Below are positions 1 through 6,376 of a stretch of DNA of 8,605 bases, piece after piece. Position numbers and translations under genes: made by a program. The first letter of the stretch is position 1, and each line of letters starts with the position of its first letter. Source of the stretch: JBKJUK01 sp046590705 (lineage in GTDB: Bacteria > Acidobacteriota > Thermoanaerobaculia > Gp7-AA8). The stretch lies in contig JBKJUK010000327.1 in NCBI GenBank assembly GCA_046590705.1, forward strand, positions 1-8,605. Reading direction: 5' to 3'. Under the pieces are notes generated by a model. It had not been told where the DNA came from and made no database searches. It saw nothing but the letters and a program-made list of their open reading frames with translations.

Positions 1-621
1 ACCATTGGCCAACTCCAGACGTACGTTGGCGATGTCGGTCTTCTCGGTCAACACCGCAACACCGATGGCCCGGATTTCAACGACTTCGCTGTTGAACATG
101 GCGATGAGCAGATGCAGGTCATGAATCATGAGGTCGAGCACCACGTCGATGTCGAGGGATCGTCCGACAAAGACTCCCAGACGTTCCACCTCGACGTACT
201 TCGCCGCGCGAAGGTCAGCCTCCGCTGCGATGACTGCCGGATTGAATCTCTCGACGTGACCAACCTGAATGACTCGACCCAACCGCTCAGCCTGTTCGAT
301 CAGCGCCGCTGCCTGTTCCACCGTCGAGGTGATGGGCTTCTCGATCATCACGTCACACCCGAGATCCATCAACGTGCGGGCCGCCTCGAAGTGGGAATCG
401 GTAGTGGAGGCGATGACGGCACAGTCCACGACCTCACCCAGCGCCTCGATCGAGTCGAAGCGGGTCAGGGCATGCTTCGAGGTCAGCTCGCCCGCAGCAG
501 CATCGCTGGGCTCGACGAATCCGACCACCTCGACCTCAGGCATCTCCGTGAGAACGCGTGTGTGAACCCGACCGAGATAGCCGGTTCCTACGACACCAAT
601 TTTAATCTTCTCTTCGCTCAT
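1..621 (-). CDS. Gfo/Idh/MocA-family NAD(P)-dependent oxidoreductase, GnnA-like, C-terminus cut off by window edge
   Basis: This is an open frame of 207 codons from an ATG at 621 with no stop before the left edge, so it is an N-terminal fragment; full-length members have roughly 300-370 residues. An N-terminal Rossmann fold is visible: GVVGTGYLG at residues 9-17 fits GxGxxG, and EKP at 94-96 is the family's cofactor and catalytic motif. GHVERFNPA (121-129) and DLMIHDLH (163-170) mark the start of the second domain; H167 sits where the family has its catalytic histidine. The gene starts 14 bp after the lpxA stop with an AGGG ribosome site, so it is almost certainly in the lpxD-fabZ-lpxA unit. 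Known context: GnnA of Acidithiobacillus, encoded near lpxA, oxidises the 3-hydroxyl of UDP-GlcNAc before GnnB transaminates it. A GnnA role here is inference from position and motifs; another sugar dehydrogenase is possible. The family call is secure, the substrate is not. Confidence 0.9.
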   Translation of the reverse strand, partial: MSEEKIKIGVVGTGYLGRVHTRVLTEMPEVEVVGFVEPSDAAAGELTSKHALTRFDSIEALGEVVDCAVIASTTDSHFEAARTLMDLGCDVMIEKPITSTVEQAAALIEQAERLGRVIQVGHVERFNPAVIAAEADLRAAKYVEVERLGVFVGRSLDIDVVLDLMIHDLHLLIAMFNSEVVEIRAIGVAVLTEKTDIANVRLELANG

Positions 622-635
622 GAACGACCCTGTTT

Positions 636-1421
636 TCAACGAATGATGCTGCGCTTTGCGTGACGGATGAAATCAACGAAGTAGGCTACTTCCCGATGTT
701 TCCCGAACTCTTTCTCGATCCGTTGCAGCGCTTCTTCGAGTCGCAGCTTTCCGCGTGTCAGCAGCTTGTAGGACTTCTGCAGAGCGTCGACGGTTTCCTT
801 CGAGAAACCTTGCCGCTCCAGCCCGATGTTATTCACTCCGTAGGTCTTGGCGGGCCTGTTGCCGACGGTCTTGACGTACGGCAGCACGTCCTGGGTGGCC
901 ACGGTGAAGCCGCCGATGAAGGCATGCTCGCCCACTCTGCAGAATTGGTGAATCGCAGAGAATGCTCCGACCGTGGCGTAATCACCGACCTCGACATGTC
1001 CGGCCAGGGTGGCGGCGTTGGCGAAGATCGTATGCGAGCCGACGATGCAGTCGTGGGCGACGTGCGAGTAGGTCATCAGGAAGTTGTGTGAACCGATGGT
1101 GGTGACGCCGCCACCTCCTACCGTTCCGCGATTCACGCTGACGAACTCGCGGAACATGTTGTCATCGCCAATGACCAGCCTGGTCGTCTCGCCTTTGAAC
1201 TTGAAGTCCTGTGGCTCGGTTCCGAACGAACTCTGTCCAAAGATCCGATTGCGTTCGCCGATGACGGTGTGGCCCTCGATGCGGGTGTAAGGCCCGACGC
1301 TCGTCCCGGCGCCGATGGTGACGTTCTCGCCGATCAGACAGAACGCACCGATGGTGACGTCGGCGGCCAGATTCACCGATTCGTGAACGATCGCGGAAGG
1401 GTCCACTCGTGCAGTCGTCAT
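636..1421 (-). CDS. lpxA: Acyl-ACP--UDP-N-acetylglucosamine O-acyltransferase LpxA
   Basis: LpxA performs the first step of lipid A synthesis: it moves a 3-hydroxyacyl chain from ACP to position 3 of UDP-GlcNAc (or the 3-amino analogue) in the cytoplasm, as a homotrimer. The 261 residues match the E. coli length of 262. Residues 1-185 are left-handed beta-helix hexapeptide repeats (for example VTIGAF, VTIGAG); the C-terminal third is helical. HVAHDC at 120-125 carries the catalytic base H123 (E. coli H125). H142 and H158 (in HQFC) match E. coli H144 and H160. N197 and R203 in NNIGLERQGF lie in the uridine/phosphate-binding region. G171 occupies the hydrocarbon-ruler position (E. coli G173). 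The ATG at 1421 overlaps the fabZ stop as ATGA, with AGGTG just upstream inside fabZ, which implies translational coupling. The oxidoreductase gene follows 14 bp downstream. Confidence 0.97.
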   Translation of the reverse strand: MTTARVDPSAIVHESVNLAADVTIGAFCLIGENVTIGAGTSVGPYTRIEGHTVIGERNRIFGQSSFGTEPQDFKFKGETTRLVIGDDNMFREFVSVNRGTVGGGGVTTIGSHNFLMTYSHVAHDCIVGSHTIFANAATLAGHVEVGDYATVGAFSAIHQFCRVGEHAFIGGFTVATQDVLPYVKTVGNRPAKTYGVNNIGLERQGFSKETVDALQKSYKLLTRGKLRLEEALQRIEKEFGKHREVAYFVDFIRHAKRSIIR

Positions 1422-1867
1422 TTCACACCTGGACGATCAGCCATCACCGAAAGCATTTCCGCTTCGGCCACCACCACGCCGTCCACCCTCGCAGTCCCCT
1501 GCAGTTTCGCGGTGCTGGCCCGCTTCTGAAGAACGACCACTTCCATGAGCAACTGGTCTCCCGGTGTGACCGGGCGTCGGAATCTTGCCTTGTCGATCCC
1601 TCCGAAATAGAAGAGCTTCTTGTCGCGGTCAGCGACCGGGAACTGCTGCGCAAAAAGAATCGCCCCACACTGGGCCATGGCTTCCACGATCAACACTCCG
1701 GGCATGACCGGCGCTCCAGGGAAATGTCCCTGAAAGAACTGTTCGTTGGCCGTCACATTCTTCAGTCCGACAATACGACTCTCGTCCAGTTCGAGCACCC
1801 GATCGACCAGCAGGAAAGGGTAACGGTGCGGAAGTAGCGCGAGAATCTCCTGAATCGTCAAAGTCAC
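1418..1867 (-). CDS. fabZ: 3-hydroxyacyl-ACP dehydratase FabZ
   Basis: FabZ dehydrates 3-hydroxyacyl-ACP to trans-2-enoyl-ACP in fatty acid elongation. It competes with LpxA and LpxD for the same substrate, which is why these genes are often kept together. The 149-residue hot-dog-fold protein shows LLPHRYPFLLVDRV at 11-24 and QGHFPGAPVMPGV at 46-58. The catalytic pair is H48 and E62 (in VEAMAQ). The start is GTG at 1867. It is chosen because GGGGAGG lies 9 nt upstream and because the resulting N-terminus, MTLTIQEILALLPHR, has the usual family length before the PHRYPFLL block. The start is 4 nt after the lpxD stop, and the ribosome site lies inside the last codons of lpxD. The gene ends in a 4-bp ATGA overlap with lpxA. 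Confidence 0.97.
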   Translation of the reverse strand: MTLTIQEILALLPHRYPFLLVDRVLELDESRIVGLKNVTANEQFFQGHFPGAPVMPGVLIVEAMAQCGAILFAQQFPVADRDKKLFYFGGIDKARFRRPVTPGDQLLMEVVVLQKRASTAKLQGTARVDGVVVAEAEMLSVMADRPGVK

Positions 1868-1871
1868 CTGG

Positions 1872-2906
1872 TCATTCCTCCCCTCGCGCGGGCTTCTCTG
1901 CGACGAGTCGTTCTAGCTTTTCCATCCGTTCCAGAATTTCAGGGAGACGTCGAATGAACGCCTCCATCTTGAGATGTTCGCGCAGTGGACGCGCCGGTGA
2001 ACCGGCGATCTTCAGCGGTCCATCCCAGTTCTTCATCACCGCGGACTGAGCACCAACCAGCACGCGGGAACCTATGCGCAGATGCCCGGCCGCGCCTGAC
2101 TGGCCGCCAAACACCGAGAAGTCACCGACTTCCGTCGAGCCGGCAATACCGACCTGGGAAACGATGAGGCAGTGTTTACCGAGCCTGACGTTGTGTGCGA
2201 TCTGAACGAGATTGTCGATCTTGGTTCCCTCACCGATGACTGTCTCGCCGAGAGCGGCCCGATCGATGGTGCTGTTCGCGCCGATCTCCACATCATCTTC
2301 GATGCGCACGATGCCGATTTGCGGGATCTTGTGATGGCGACCTTCGGTCGTGGCAAACCCGTAGCCGTCCGCACCGACCACCACACCACTATGCAGAATG
2401 CACCGCGCGCCGATCAGCGACCGGTGGTAGATCGTTACATTTGGATAAACGATCGAGTCATCACCAATCTCTGTCTCGGCGCCGATGAAGACGTTGTCGA
2501 AAATAGTGACGTTGTTTCCGATCAGGGCCTTCGCCGAAATGGTGGTGAATGCGCCGACTCGGACATTCGTGCCGAGCTTTGCCGAAACATGCACTTCTGC
2601 TTTCGGGGAGATCGACTCCGGACCAGGCACTGCCGAGAACCACGCTCGGAGCACCTGTGAGAGTGCGTAGTAAGGATCGCGTACCTTGATCCAGTGCGGC
2701 GACTGACCTTCGATCCGGCCATCCACCAGGATCACCCCGGCTCGTGTGGTTTTCAGAAGGTGCTCGTACTTGGGATTCGCGAGAAACGTGAGATCCTCGG
2801 GTCGAGCTTCAGTGAGTGATCGAACTCCGCCGACGCGTCTTGCGCGGTCGCCGATGAACTCTCCCTCTACGAGGTCGGCGATCTCACCGAGAGTGACGGA
2901 TGGCAT
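1872..2906 (-). CDS. lpxD: UDP-3-O-acylglucosamine N-acyltransferase LpxD
   Basis: LpxD performs the third step of lipid A synthesis, adding a 3-hydroxyacyl chain from ACP to the 2-amino group of the UDP-sugar in the cytoplasm. From the ATG at 2906 it has 344 residues (E. coli 341). Residues 1-95 form the uridine-binding domain, with FLANPKY near 41-47 (E. coli has FMVNPKY). Residues 100-310 are left-handed beta-helix hexapeptide repeats, and a charged C-terminal helix follows. GADGYGFA is conserved, and IDNLVQIAHNV carries the catalytic histidine, H238 here against H239 in E. coli. An in-frame ATG at 2918 would add MRPH. I prefer 2906 because the protein then begins MPSVTLGEIA, aligning with E. 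coli MPSIRLADLA, and because the 2918 ATG overlaps a promoter-like TAGAAT. No ribosome site precedes either start. An upstream terminator separates this gene from ompH. Confidence 0.95.
   Translation of the reverse strand: MPSVTLGEIADLVEGEFIGDRARRVGGVRSLTEARPEDLTFLANPKYEHLLKTTRAGVILVDGRIEGQSPHWIKVRDPYYALSQVLRAWFSAVPGPESISPKAEVHVSAKLGTNVRVGAFTTISAKALIGNNVTIFDNVFIGAETEIGDDSIVYPNVTIYHRSLIGARCILHSGVVVGADGYGFATTEGRHHKIPQIGIVRIEDDVEIGANSTIDRAALGETVIGEGTKIDNLVQIAHNVRLGKHCLIVSQVGIAGSTEVGDFSVFGGQSGAAGHLRIGSRVLVGAQSAVMKNWDGPLKIAGSPARPLREHLKMEAFIRRLPEILERMEKLERLVAEKPARGEE
1877..1883 (-). promoter_or_regulatory. Ribosome binding site of fabZ
   Basis: GGGGAGG on the minus strand lies 9 nt before the GTG at 1867 and inside the final codons of lpxD. 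It fixes the non-ATG start of fabZ and links its translation to the end of lpxD. Confidence 0.75.
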
Positions 2907-2916
2907 ATGCGGGCGC

Positions 2917-2922
2917 ATTCTA
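2917..2922 (-). promoter_or_regulatory. Putative -10 box upstream of lpxD (TAGAAT)
   Basis: TAGAAT on the minus strand, within GTTAGAATGC, lies 10 nt before the preferred lpxD ATG. The identical 10-mer occurs upstream of bamA, and TTAGAAT occurs before the beta-lactamase-like gene. I see no good TTGACA-like -35. If it is the -10 element, the leader would be only a few nucleotides, which fits the missing ribosome site. Confidence 0.45.
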
Positions 2923-2941
2923 ACTTAAAGAGTCGAGAGCG

Positions 2942-3011
2942 GGCCGGGGGCCGGTGGCCGAGGTCGTACGGCAGATGAACGCAGAACGCAGAAACTCGGA
3001 ACGTTGAAGTA
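2942..3011 (+). repeat. Degenerate 7-bp-phased repeat array (GGCCGGG and GAACGCA words)
   Basis: Read in sevens from 2942 the sequence is ggccggg, ggccggt, ggccgag, gtcgtac, ggcagat, gaacgca, gaacgca, gaaactc, ggaacgt, then decays. The phase does not slip when the word changes from GGCCGGG to GAACGCA. The array lies in the spacer between the ompH terminator and lpxD, and no gene overlaps it. Function is unknown. Confidence 0.7.
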
Positions 3012-3069
3012 AGAAAGAGTGTCAGCCGCTAACCGGATTGCCTGGGGCTCTCTTGCATGTACCGAATCT

Positions 3070-3117
3070 GCGACTCGACTCCGGCCCCCGGCCCCCGGCC
3101 CGCTCTGCGTTCATCAC
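3070..3117 (-). repeat. Second 7-bp-phased array, opposite orientation, pairing with the array at 2942
   Basis: Read on the minus strand in sevens from about 3113 the sequence is gaacgca, gagcggg, ccggggg, ccggggg, ccggagt, cgagtcg. It uses the same two word families as the array at 2942 in the same phase. A 19-nt stretch here (3088-3106) is a perfect reverse complement of 2936-2954, so the two arrays form a long inverted repeat around a spacer of about 133 bp. Confidence 0.7.
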
Positions 3118-3122
3118 CAAAG

Positions 3123-3149
3123 AAAAAAGCCTCCGTTTCCGGAGGCTTT
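3123..3149 (-). terminator. Rho-independent terminator after ompH
   Basis: On the minus strand a perfect 10-bp stem, AAAGCCTCCG with CGGAGGCTTT, closes a GAAA tetraloop and runs into a T tract (TTTTTT at 3128-3123). It starts 21 nt after the ompH stop. The T tract is on one side only, so it acts on minus-strand transcription. It ends the bamA-ompH unit before lpxD. Confidence 0.92.
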
Positions 3150-3170
3150 CGCTATGAGCTGGTAGCTCAG

Positions 3171-3731
3171 CTACTTCTTGCTAGCGGCCGGTGGAGCGGC
3201 CGGAGCAGGCGCACCGGTCTTCGAATCGTTGAACCGTTTGACCACCATATCGGTGATCTCGATGGCCGCCGAAGCGTAAACCAGACCTGATTCGTACTTG
3301 TTGAAGATCATGGCGAAACCCATTTCTTTTCCGAGAGCATTGATGACCGGAAGAATCTGCTTCTCCAGTTCCTGCAGCTGGCGATCGCGAGCCTCACCCA
3401 TCTCGCGCTCTGCATCCTGAGCGAAACGCTGGAGGGCAATCTTCTTCTCTGCAAACTGCTTGTTCATCTCTGCGAGCTTGTCCTCGGCCAGAGACATCTT
3501 CTTGCCGTTGATCTGCTCGTCGAGCGATTTGAGTTCGTTGTTCATGCTCTGCAGTTTCGCGGCGCGGTCGTCCTGCATCTTCTTGAGTCGCTCGTAGGCA
3601 GCTTTGCCTGGTGCGGACTGTGCCAGAACTCGCTGTACATCGATCACGGCGATCTGCGCAGGCGCGGTGGCCTGAGCAAAGGCCGGGATGGCTACGACGG
3701 TGGCGACGAGGGTCAGAAGCAACTTCTTCAT
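3171..3731 (-). CDS. ompH: Periplasmic chaperone OmpH/Skp
   Basis: Skp/OmpH is a trimeric periplasmic chaperone that holds unfolded outer-membrane proteins on their way to the BAM complex. The 186-residue protein has a Sec signal peptide: basic MKK, a hydrophobic stretch, and likely cleavage at AFA|Q (19/20). Mature IAVIDVQRVL (27-36) is the typical first beta strand. Residues 40-120 are charged and heptad-rich, fitting the coiled-coil arms. GKEMGFAMIFNKYESGLVYA (134-153) is the conserved C-terminal body strand, and AAIEITDMVVKRFN (155-168) follows. The tail after 170 is Ala/Pro-rich and probably disordered. The ATG at 3731 is chosen for its signal peptide and strong AAAGGAG ribosome site; the frame stays open upstream but overlaps bamA. 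It follows bamA after 97 bp and is followed by a terminator. Confidence 0.95.
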   Translation of the reverse strand: MKKLLLTLVATVVAIPAFAQATAPAQIAVIDVQRVLAQSAPGKAAYERLKKMQDDRAAKLQSMNNELKSLDEQINGKKMSLAEDKLAEMNKQFAEKKIALQRFAQDAEREMGEARDRQLQELEKQILPVINALGKEMGFAMIFNKYESGLVYASAAIEITDMVVKRFNDSKTGAPAPAAPPAASKK

Positions 3732-3736
3732 GGGAT

Positions 3737-3743
3737 CTCCTTT
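3737..3743 (-). promoter_or_regulatory. Ribosome binding site of ompH
   Basis: AAAGGAG on the minus strand lies 5 nt before the ATG at 3731. It decides this start over a long upstream extension of the same open frame into bamA. Confidence 0.85.
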
Positions 3744-3828
3744 GATGTTCGACCGAACCGGGACGTCGTTTGGATCGACGTGCTGCTCCGATTCTCTGAT
3801 TCTGTAATTGACATGAATGAACTCTGCG

Positions 3829-6222
3829 TCAGAAGGTATTCCCGATCGAGAACTGGAAGGCCTGGAACTCGTCATCGTCTTCTGCAGCAGGATTGATTGC
3901 GTAAATGAATCGCAAGGGGAATTGAAACACTGGAAGGAAGATCCGTAGTTCCGCCCCCGTGGAGTAGCGCAGCTTTCCGAAATCCCAGTCTTCTTTGAAG
4001 CCGAAAGCGTTACCGCCATCGGCGAAGAGAACGAAACGAAGCGGATCGTTGACCTTGTACACGTACTCCAGATTGAAGACGCTGTACTTGTAACCACCGA
4101 CGGGTCTGGTGCTTCCGCTGATGCGCTCGCGCGGGCCCAGCGATCCGAATTCGAACCCTCGAATCGACTGCTCGCCGCCCACCAGGAATCGTTCGGAACG
4201 AGGAACACAGAGTCTGTTGTTGTTCTCGAGGGTATCGACGAAATTGAGATCACCGATCGAGTGGACGCAGTCGTCGTCCTTCTGCGGGAAAATCTGACCT
4301 GCTTCCACATTGAAATTCACGCTGCTCTTTCGCGAGAGTCTGTGGAATTTCGAAAGATTGACGACCGGCTTGAGAAGGTTGATCGTTCCACCCAGCGGAC
4401 CGCCTGAATAAGAGAGCGATGCCGAGATCTTTGATCCCTGGAAAGTGTCGAATGGATTATCTCGTGAGTCGTAGCGGTATGCGGGAACGAACGCCGAGGT
4501 CGTGAATTTTTCATCGCGAATCTCGGCCAGAGGGACGTTGCCCTCGAGATCTGGCTGCGGCGAGAACTCAGTGTGCTCGCGGCGATTTTCAAGCCCGTAG
4601 AGGAAACTCACAGACTCGAAACGATCGAGACGATAGCCGTAGGAAAGGCTGCCGCCTTTGCCGCGGCTCTCGTACCCGACGCTGGGAGGAAGAATCGTTT
4701 CCCTGTCGAAGATCGACACCCCGAAGCTATGCGGACGGTCGAGAAACCATGGATCGGCATAGGAGAGACTGAAAAAGTTCTGTCGGCGGCCTCGCTGATA
4801 GCTGACGCCGAAGCTCTCACCCTCGCCGAGAAAGTTCCGGGTCGAGAATTGGAATTGCCCGAAGAACCCATAGGCCTCAGAGTAGCCGCCGCCAAACTGC
4901 ACGTCGTTCTTCCCTTCTTCCTGACCCTTCACCGTGACGTCAACGGTCTTGGTTTCCTGATTCACCTTGAAGTCTGGATTTTCGGTGACCTTGAAGTAGC
5001 CGAGCTGGCCGAGCTTGTACATGCTGGCCTTGAAGGTCTCCATATCCATGATGTCGCCTTCGTCGAGGAAAATCTCGCGGCGCAACACCTTGTCTTTGGT
5101 TACGTTATTTCCCTGAAACTCGAGTCGTCCAAGCTTGAACTGCTCGCCTTCGAACACCTGAAGATGAACGTCGACGACGTTGTTCTCACCTTCACGATAT
5201 TCGGGGTTGATGTAGGAGTAGATATAACCGCGACGCCTGTACAACTCTTCGAAGGCTTCAATACGGGCCTGAATCGGTTTACGGCTCAAGGTCTTGCCGT
5301 TGTCGAGCGGCCAGCGACCAATCATCTGATCTTCGGTAAAGACTTTGTTCCCTTCGATACTCACCTTCCCGAAGGTATGCACCACGCCTTCCTTCACCGG
5401 AATGGTTACGCGGATCTTCGGCTTCTTCGCTTTGCCCGTCGTAACGACCTGGGTCTCGCCGAACTCGACATCCTTGTAACCGTTGTCGAGGTACAGATTC
5501 TTGACGCGCTCCAGATCTTCATCGAGCTTGGAAGGAACGTACAGGTTCTTTTTGCGGATCCAGCTGATCAGACCAGATTTTTTCACTTCCTTCATCACCG
5601 AGCGAAGTCGCCGGTCGGAGAATCTGCTGTTGCCCACGAAATCGATCGACGCTACACGCGCCTTGATGCCTTCGTTGATCTGGAAAACGATACGCTTCTC
5701 ACCCGGATCAATCATGTCCTCGAGTGTGGTCTCGACGGTGACGCCTTCGTAGCCGCCTTCGACGTAGGCCCGCTTGATGCTCTCCTGCGCTTTACGCACG
5801 AGAGTCTGTTCGATGGTGTTTCCGACATGAAGGTCGATCTTGTCCTTCTCCAGAGCCTCGGTGATCTTCGAGAGATTCAGGTTCTTGTTTCCGCGGTACT
5901 CAACGGAACCGACCCGCGGTCGCTCTTTGACGACTGCACGGACGATGACCCCGGTCGTGCCGCGCTCTGCTTCAATGCGAATGTCGTCGAAAAGTCCGGT
6001 CTGCCAGAGATTCGGAAAATTTCGCTGCAGACTGGCCGGATCATACGGTTCGCCAGGTGTGACTCCCAGGTAAACGCGGATCGTGTCGGTAGCGACGGAG
6101 GTATTTCCGACAGCCTCGAATCGCTCGACGGTCTGACCGGCCAGTGATGCGCCGGACTGGGCCATGAGCGGAGATACGGCCAGAAGCAGAACTGCCACGA
6201 TGAGCTTTTGCATTAGGTTCAT
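3829..6222 (-). CDS. bamA: Outer membrane protein assembly factor BamA
   Basis: BamA is the Omp85-family core of the BAM complex, which folds and inserts beta-barrel proteins into the outer membrane. The 797-residue protein has a signal peptide with likely cleavage after LMA (19-21). Five POTRA domains follow: about 30-102, 103-188, 189-280, 281-361 and 362-437, most opening with a strand and a GN turn (VGN, RGN, VGN, EGN, QGN). The 16-strand barrel starts near NDVQFGGGYSE (439-449). IRGF at 687-690 is the conserved loop-6 motif (VRGF in E. coli). The chain ends in a C-terminal Phe, the usual barrel signal. Two cysteines, C652 and C672, lie shortly before IRGF. ATG 6222 gives MNLMQKL; ATG 6213 would give MQKL and keep the signal peptide. 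AAGGA lies 15 nt before 6222, which is unusually far, so the exact start is uncertain. ompH follows after 97 bp. Confidence 0.97.
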   Translation of the reverse strand: MNLMQKLIVAVLLLAVSPLMAQSGASLAGQTVERFEAVGNTSVATDTIRVYLGVTPGEPYDPASLQRNFPNLWQTGLFDDIRIEAERGTTGVIVRAVVKERPRVGSVEYRGNKNLNLSKITEALEKDKIDLHVGNTIEQTLVRKAQESIKRAYVEGGYEGVTVETTLEDMIDPGEKRIVFQINEGIKARVASIDFVGNSRFSDRRLRSVMKEVKKSGLISWIRKKNLYVPSKLDEDLERVKNLYLDNGYKDVEFGETQVVTTGKAKKPKIRVTIPVKEGVVHTFGKVSIEGNKVFTEDQMIGRWPLDNGKTLSRKPIQARIEAFEELYRRRGYIYSYINPEYREGENNVVDVHLQVFEGEQFKLGRLEFQGNNVTKDKVLRREIFLDEGDIMDMETFKASMYKLGQLGYFKVTENPDFKVNQETKTVDVTVKGQEEGKNDVQFGGGYSEAYGFFGQFQFSTRNFLGEGESFGVSYQRGRRQNFFSLSYADPWFLDRPHSFGVSIFDRETILPPSVGYESRGKGGSLSYGYRLDRFESVSFLYGLENRREHTEFSPQPDLEGNVPLAEIRDEKFTTSAFVPAYRYDSRDNPFDTFQGSKISASLSYSGGPLGGTINLLKPVVNLSKFHRLSRKSSVNFNVEAGQIFPQKDDDCVHSIGDLNFVDTLENNNRLCVPRSERFLVGGEQSIRGFEFGSLGPRERISGSTRPVGGYKYSVFNLEYVYKVNDPLRFVLFADGGNAFGFKEDWDFGKLRYSTGAELRIFLPVFQFPLRFIYAINPAAEDDDEFQAFQFSIGNTF

Positions 6223-6245
6223 AGATAGACGTCGAATTCCTTTTG

Positions 6246-6295
6246 GACGAAAGGGCGCGGAAAACGTTTCGTCGCGCCGGACCGGAGGCGCGAAA
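6246..6295 (-). promoter_or_regulatory. Structured bamA leader with two mutually exclusive hairpins
   Basis: On the minus strand, hairpin 1 pairs CGCGCC (6292-6287) with GGCGCG (6278-6273), with a flanking TTT/AAA extension. Hairpin 2 pairs GACGAAA (6273-6267) with TTTCGTC (6252-6246). Both use the GACGAAA segment, so extended hairpin 1 and hairpin 2 compete. The AAAAGGA sequence follows directly after hairpin 2. The pairing is seen in the sequence; a regulatory role is inference and no known riboswitch class is recognised. Confidence 0.35.
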
Positions 6296-6303
6296 TGGCG
6301 TGC

Positions 6304-6309
6304 ATTCTA
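6304..6309 (-). promoter_or_regulatory. Putative -10 box upstream of bamA (TAGAAT)
   Basis: TAGAAT within GTTAGAATGC on the minus strand lies 81 nt before the bamA ATG and repeats the 10-mer found before lpxD. No clear -35 is visible at 16-18 bp. It would produce a leader of about 75 nt containing the two hairpins. Confidence 0.45.
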
Positions 6310-6334
6310 ACCCTAACCCGCCGGAACGTAGGAG

Positions 6335-6376
6335 GGTCGGAGGCCGGGGGCCGTAGTCAGAAGGCCGAGAACGGTC
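6335..6376 (+). repeat. Degenerate 7-bp-phased array (GGCCGGG words)
   Basis: Read in sevens from 6335 the sequence is ggtcgga, ggccggg, ggccgta, gtcagaa, ggccgag, aacggtc. It shares GGCCGGGGGCCG with the array near 2942. It lies upstream of the bamA promoter-like box in a 306-bp gene-free spacer (6223-6528). The rest of that spacer, 6377-6528, shows no gene, terminator or other structure I can support. Confidence 0.6.

Noticed and set aside
112..663. A 183-codon plus-strand open frame near the left edge
   Set aside because: It is a shadow of the oxidoreductase on the minus strand, which has GxGxxG, EKP and GHVERFNP motifs. The plus-strand translation is His/Arg/Asp-rich without family features.
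3126..3149. Terminator also acting on the plus strand
   Set aside because: On the plus strand the stem is followed by CGCTATG and not a T tract, and no plus-strand gene ends there.
3732..4310. N-terminal extension of ompH into bamA (379 codons in total)
   Set aside because: The extension overlaps the bamA barrel and is low-complexity Ser/Thr/Arg-rich. The ATG at 3731 has a strong ribosome site and a clean signal peptide.
4573..6147. A 524-codon open frame on the plus strand, antisense to bamA
   Set aside because: It lies entirely inside bamA, whose five POTRA domains and barrel motifs are unmistakable. The antisense translation shows no domain, signal or ribosome site and arises because bamA codon use avoids reverse-strand stops.
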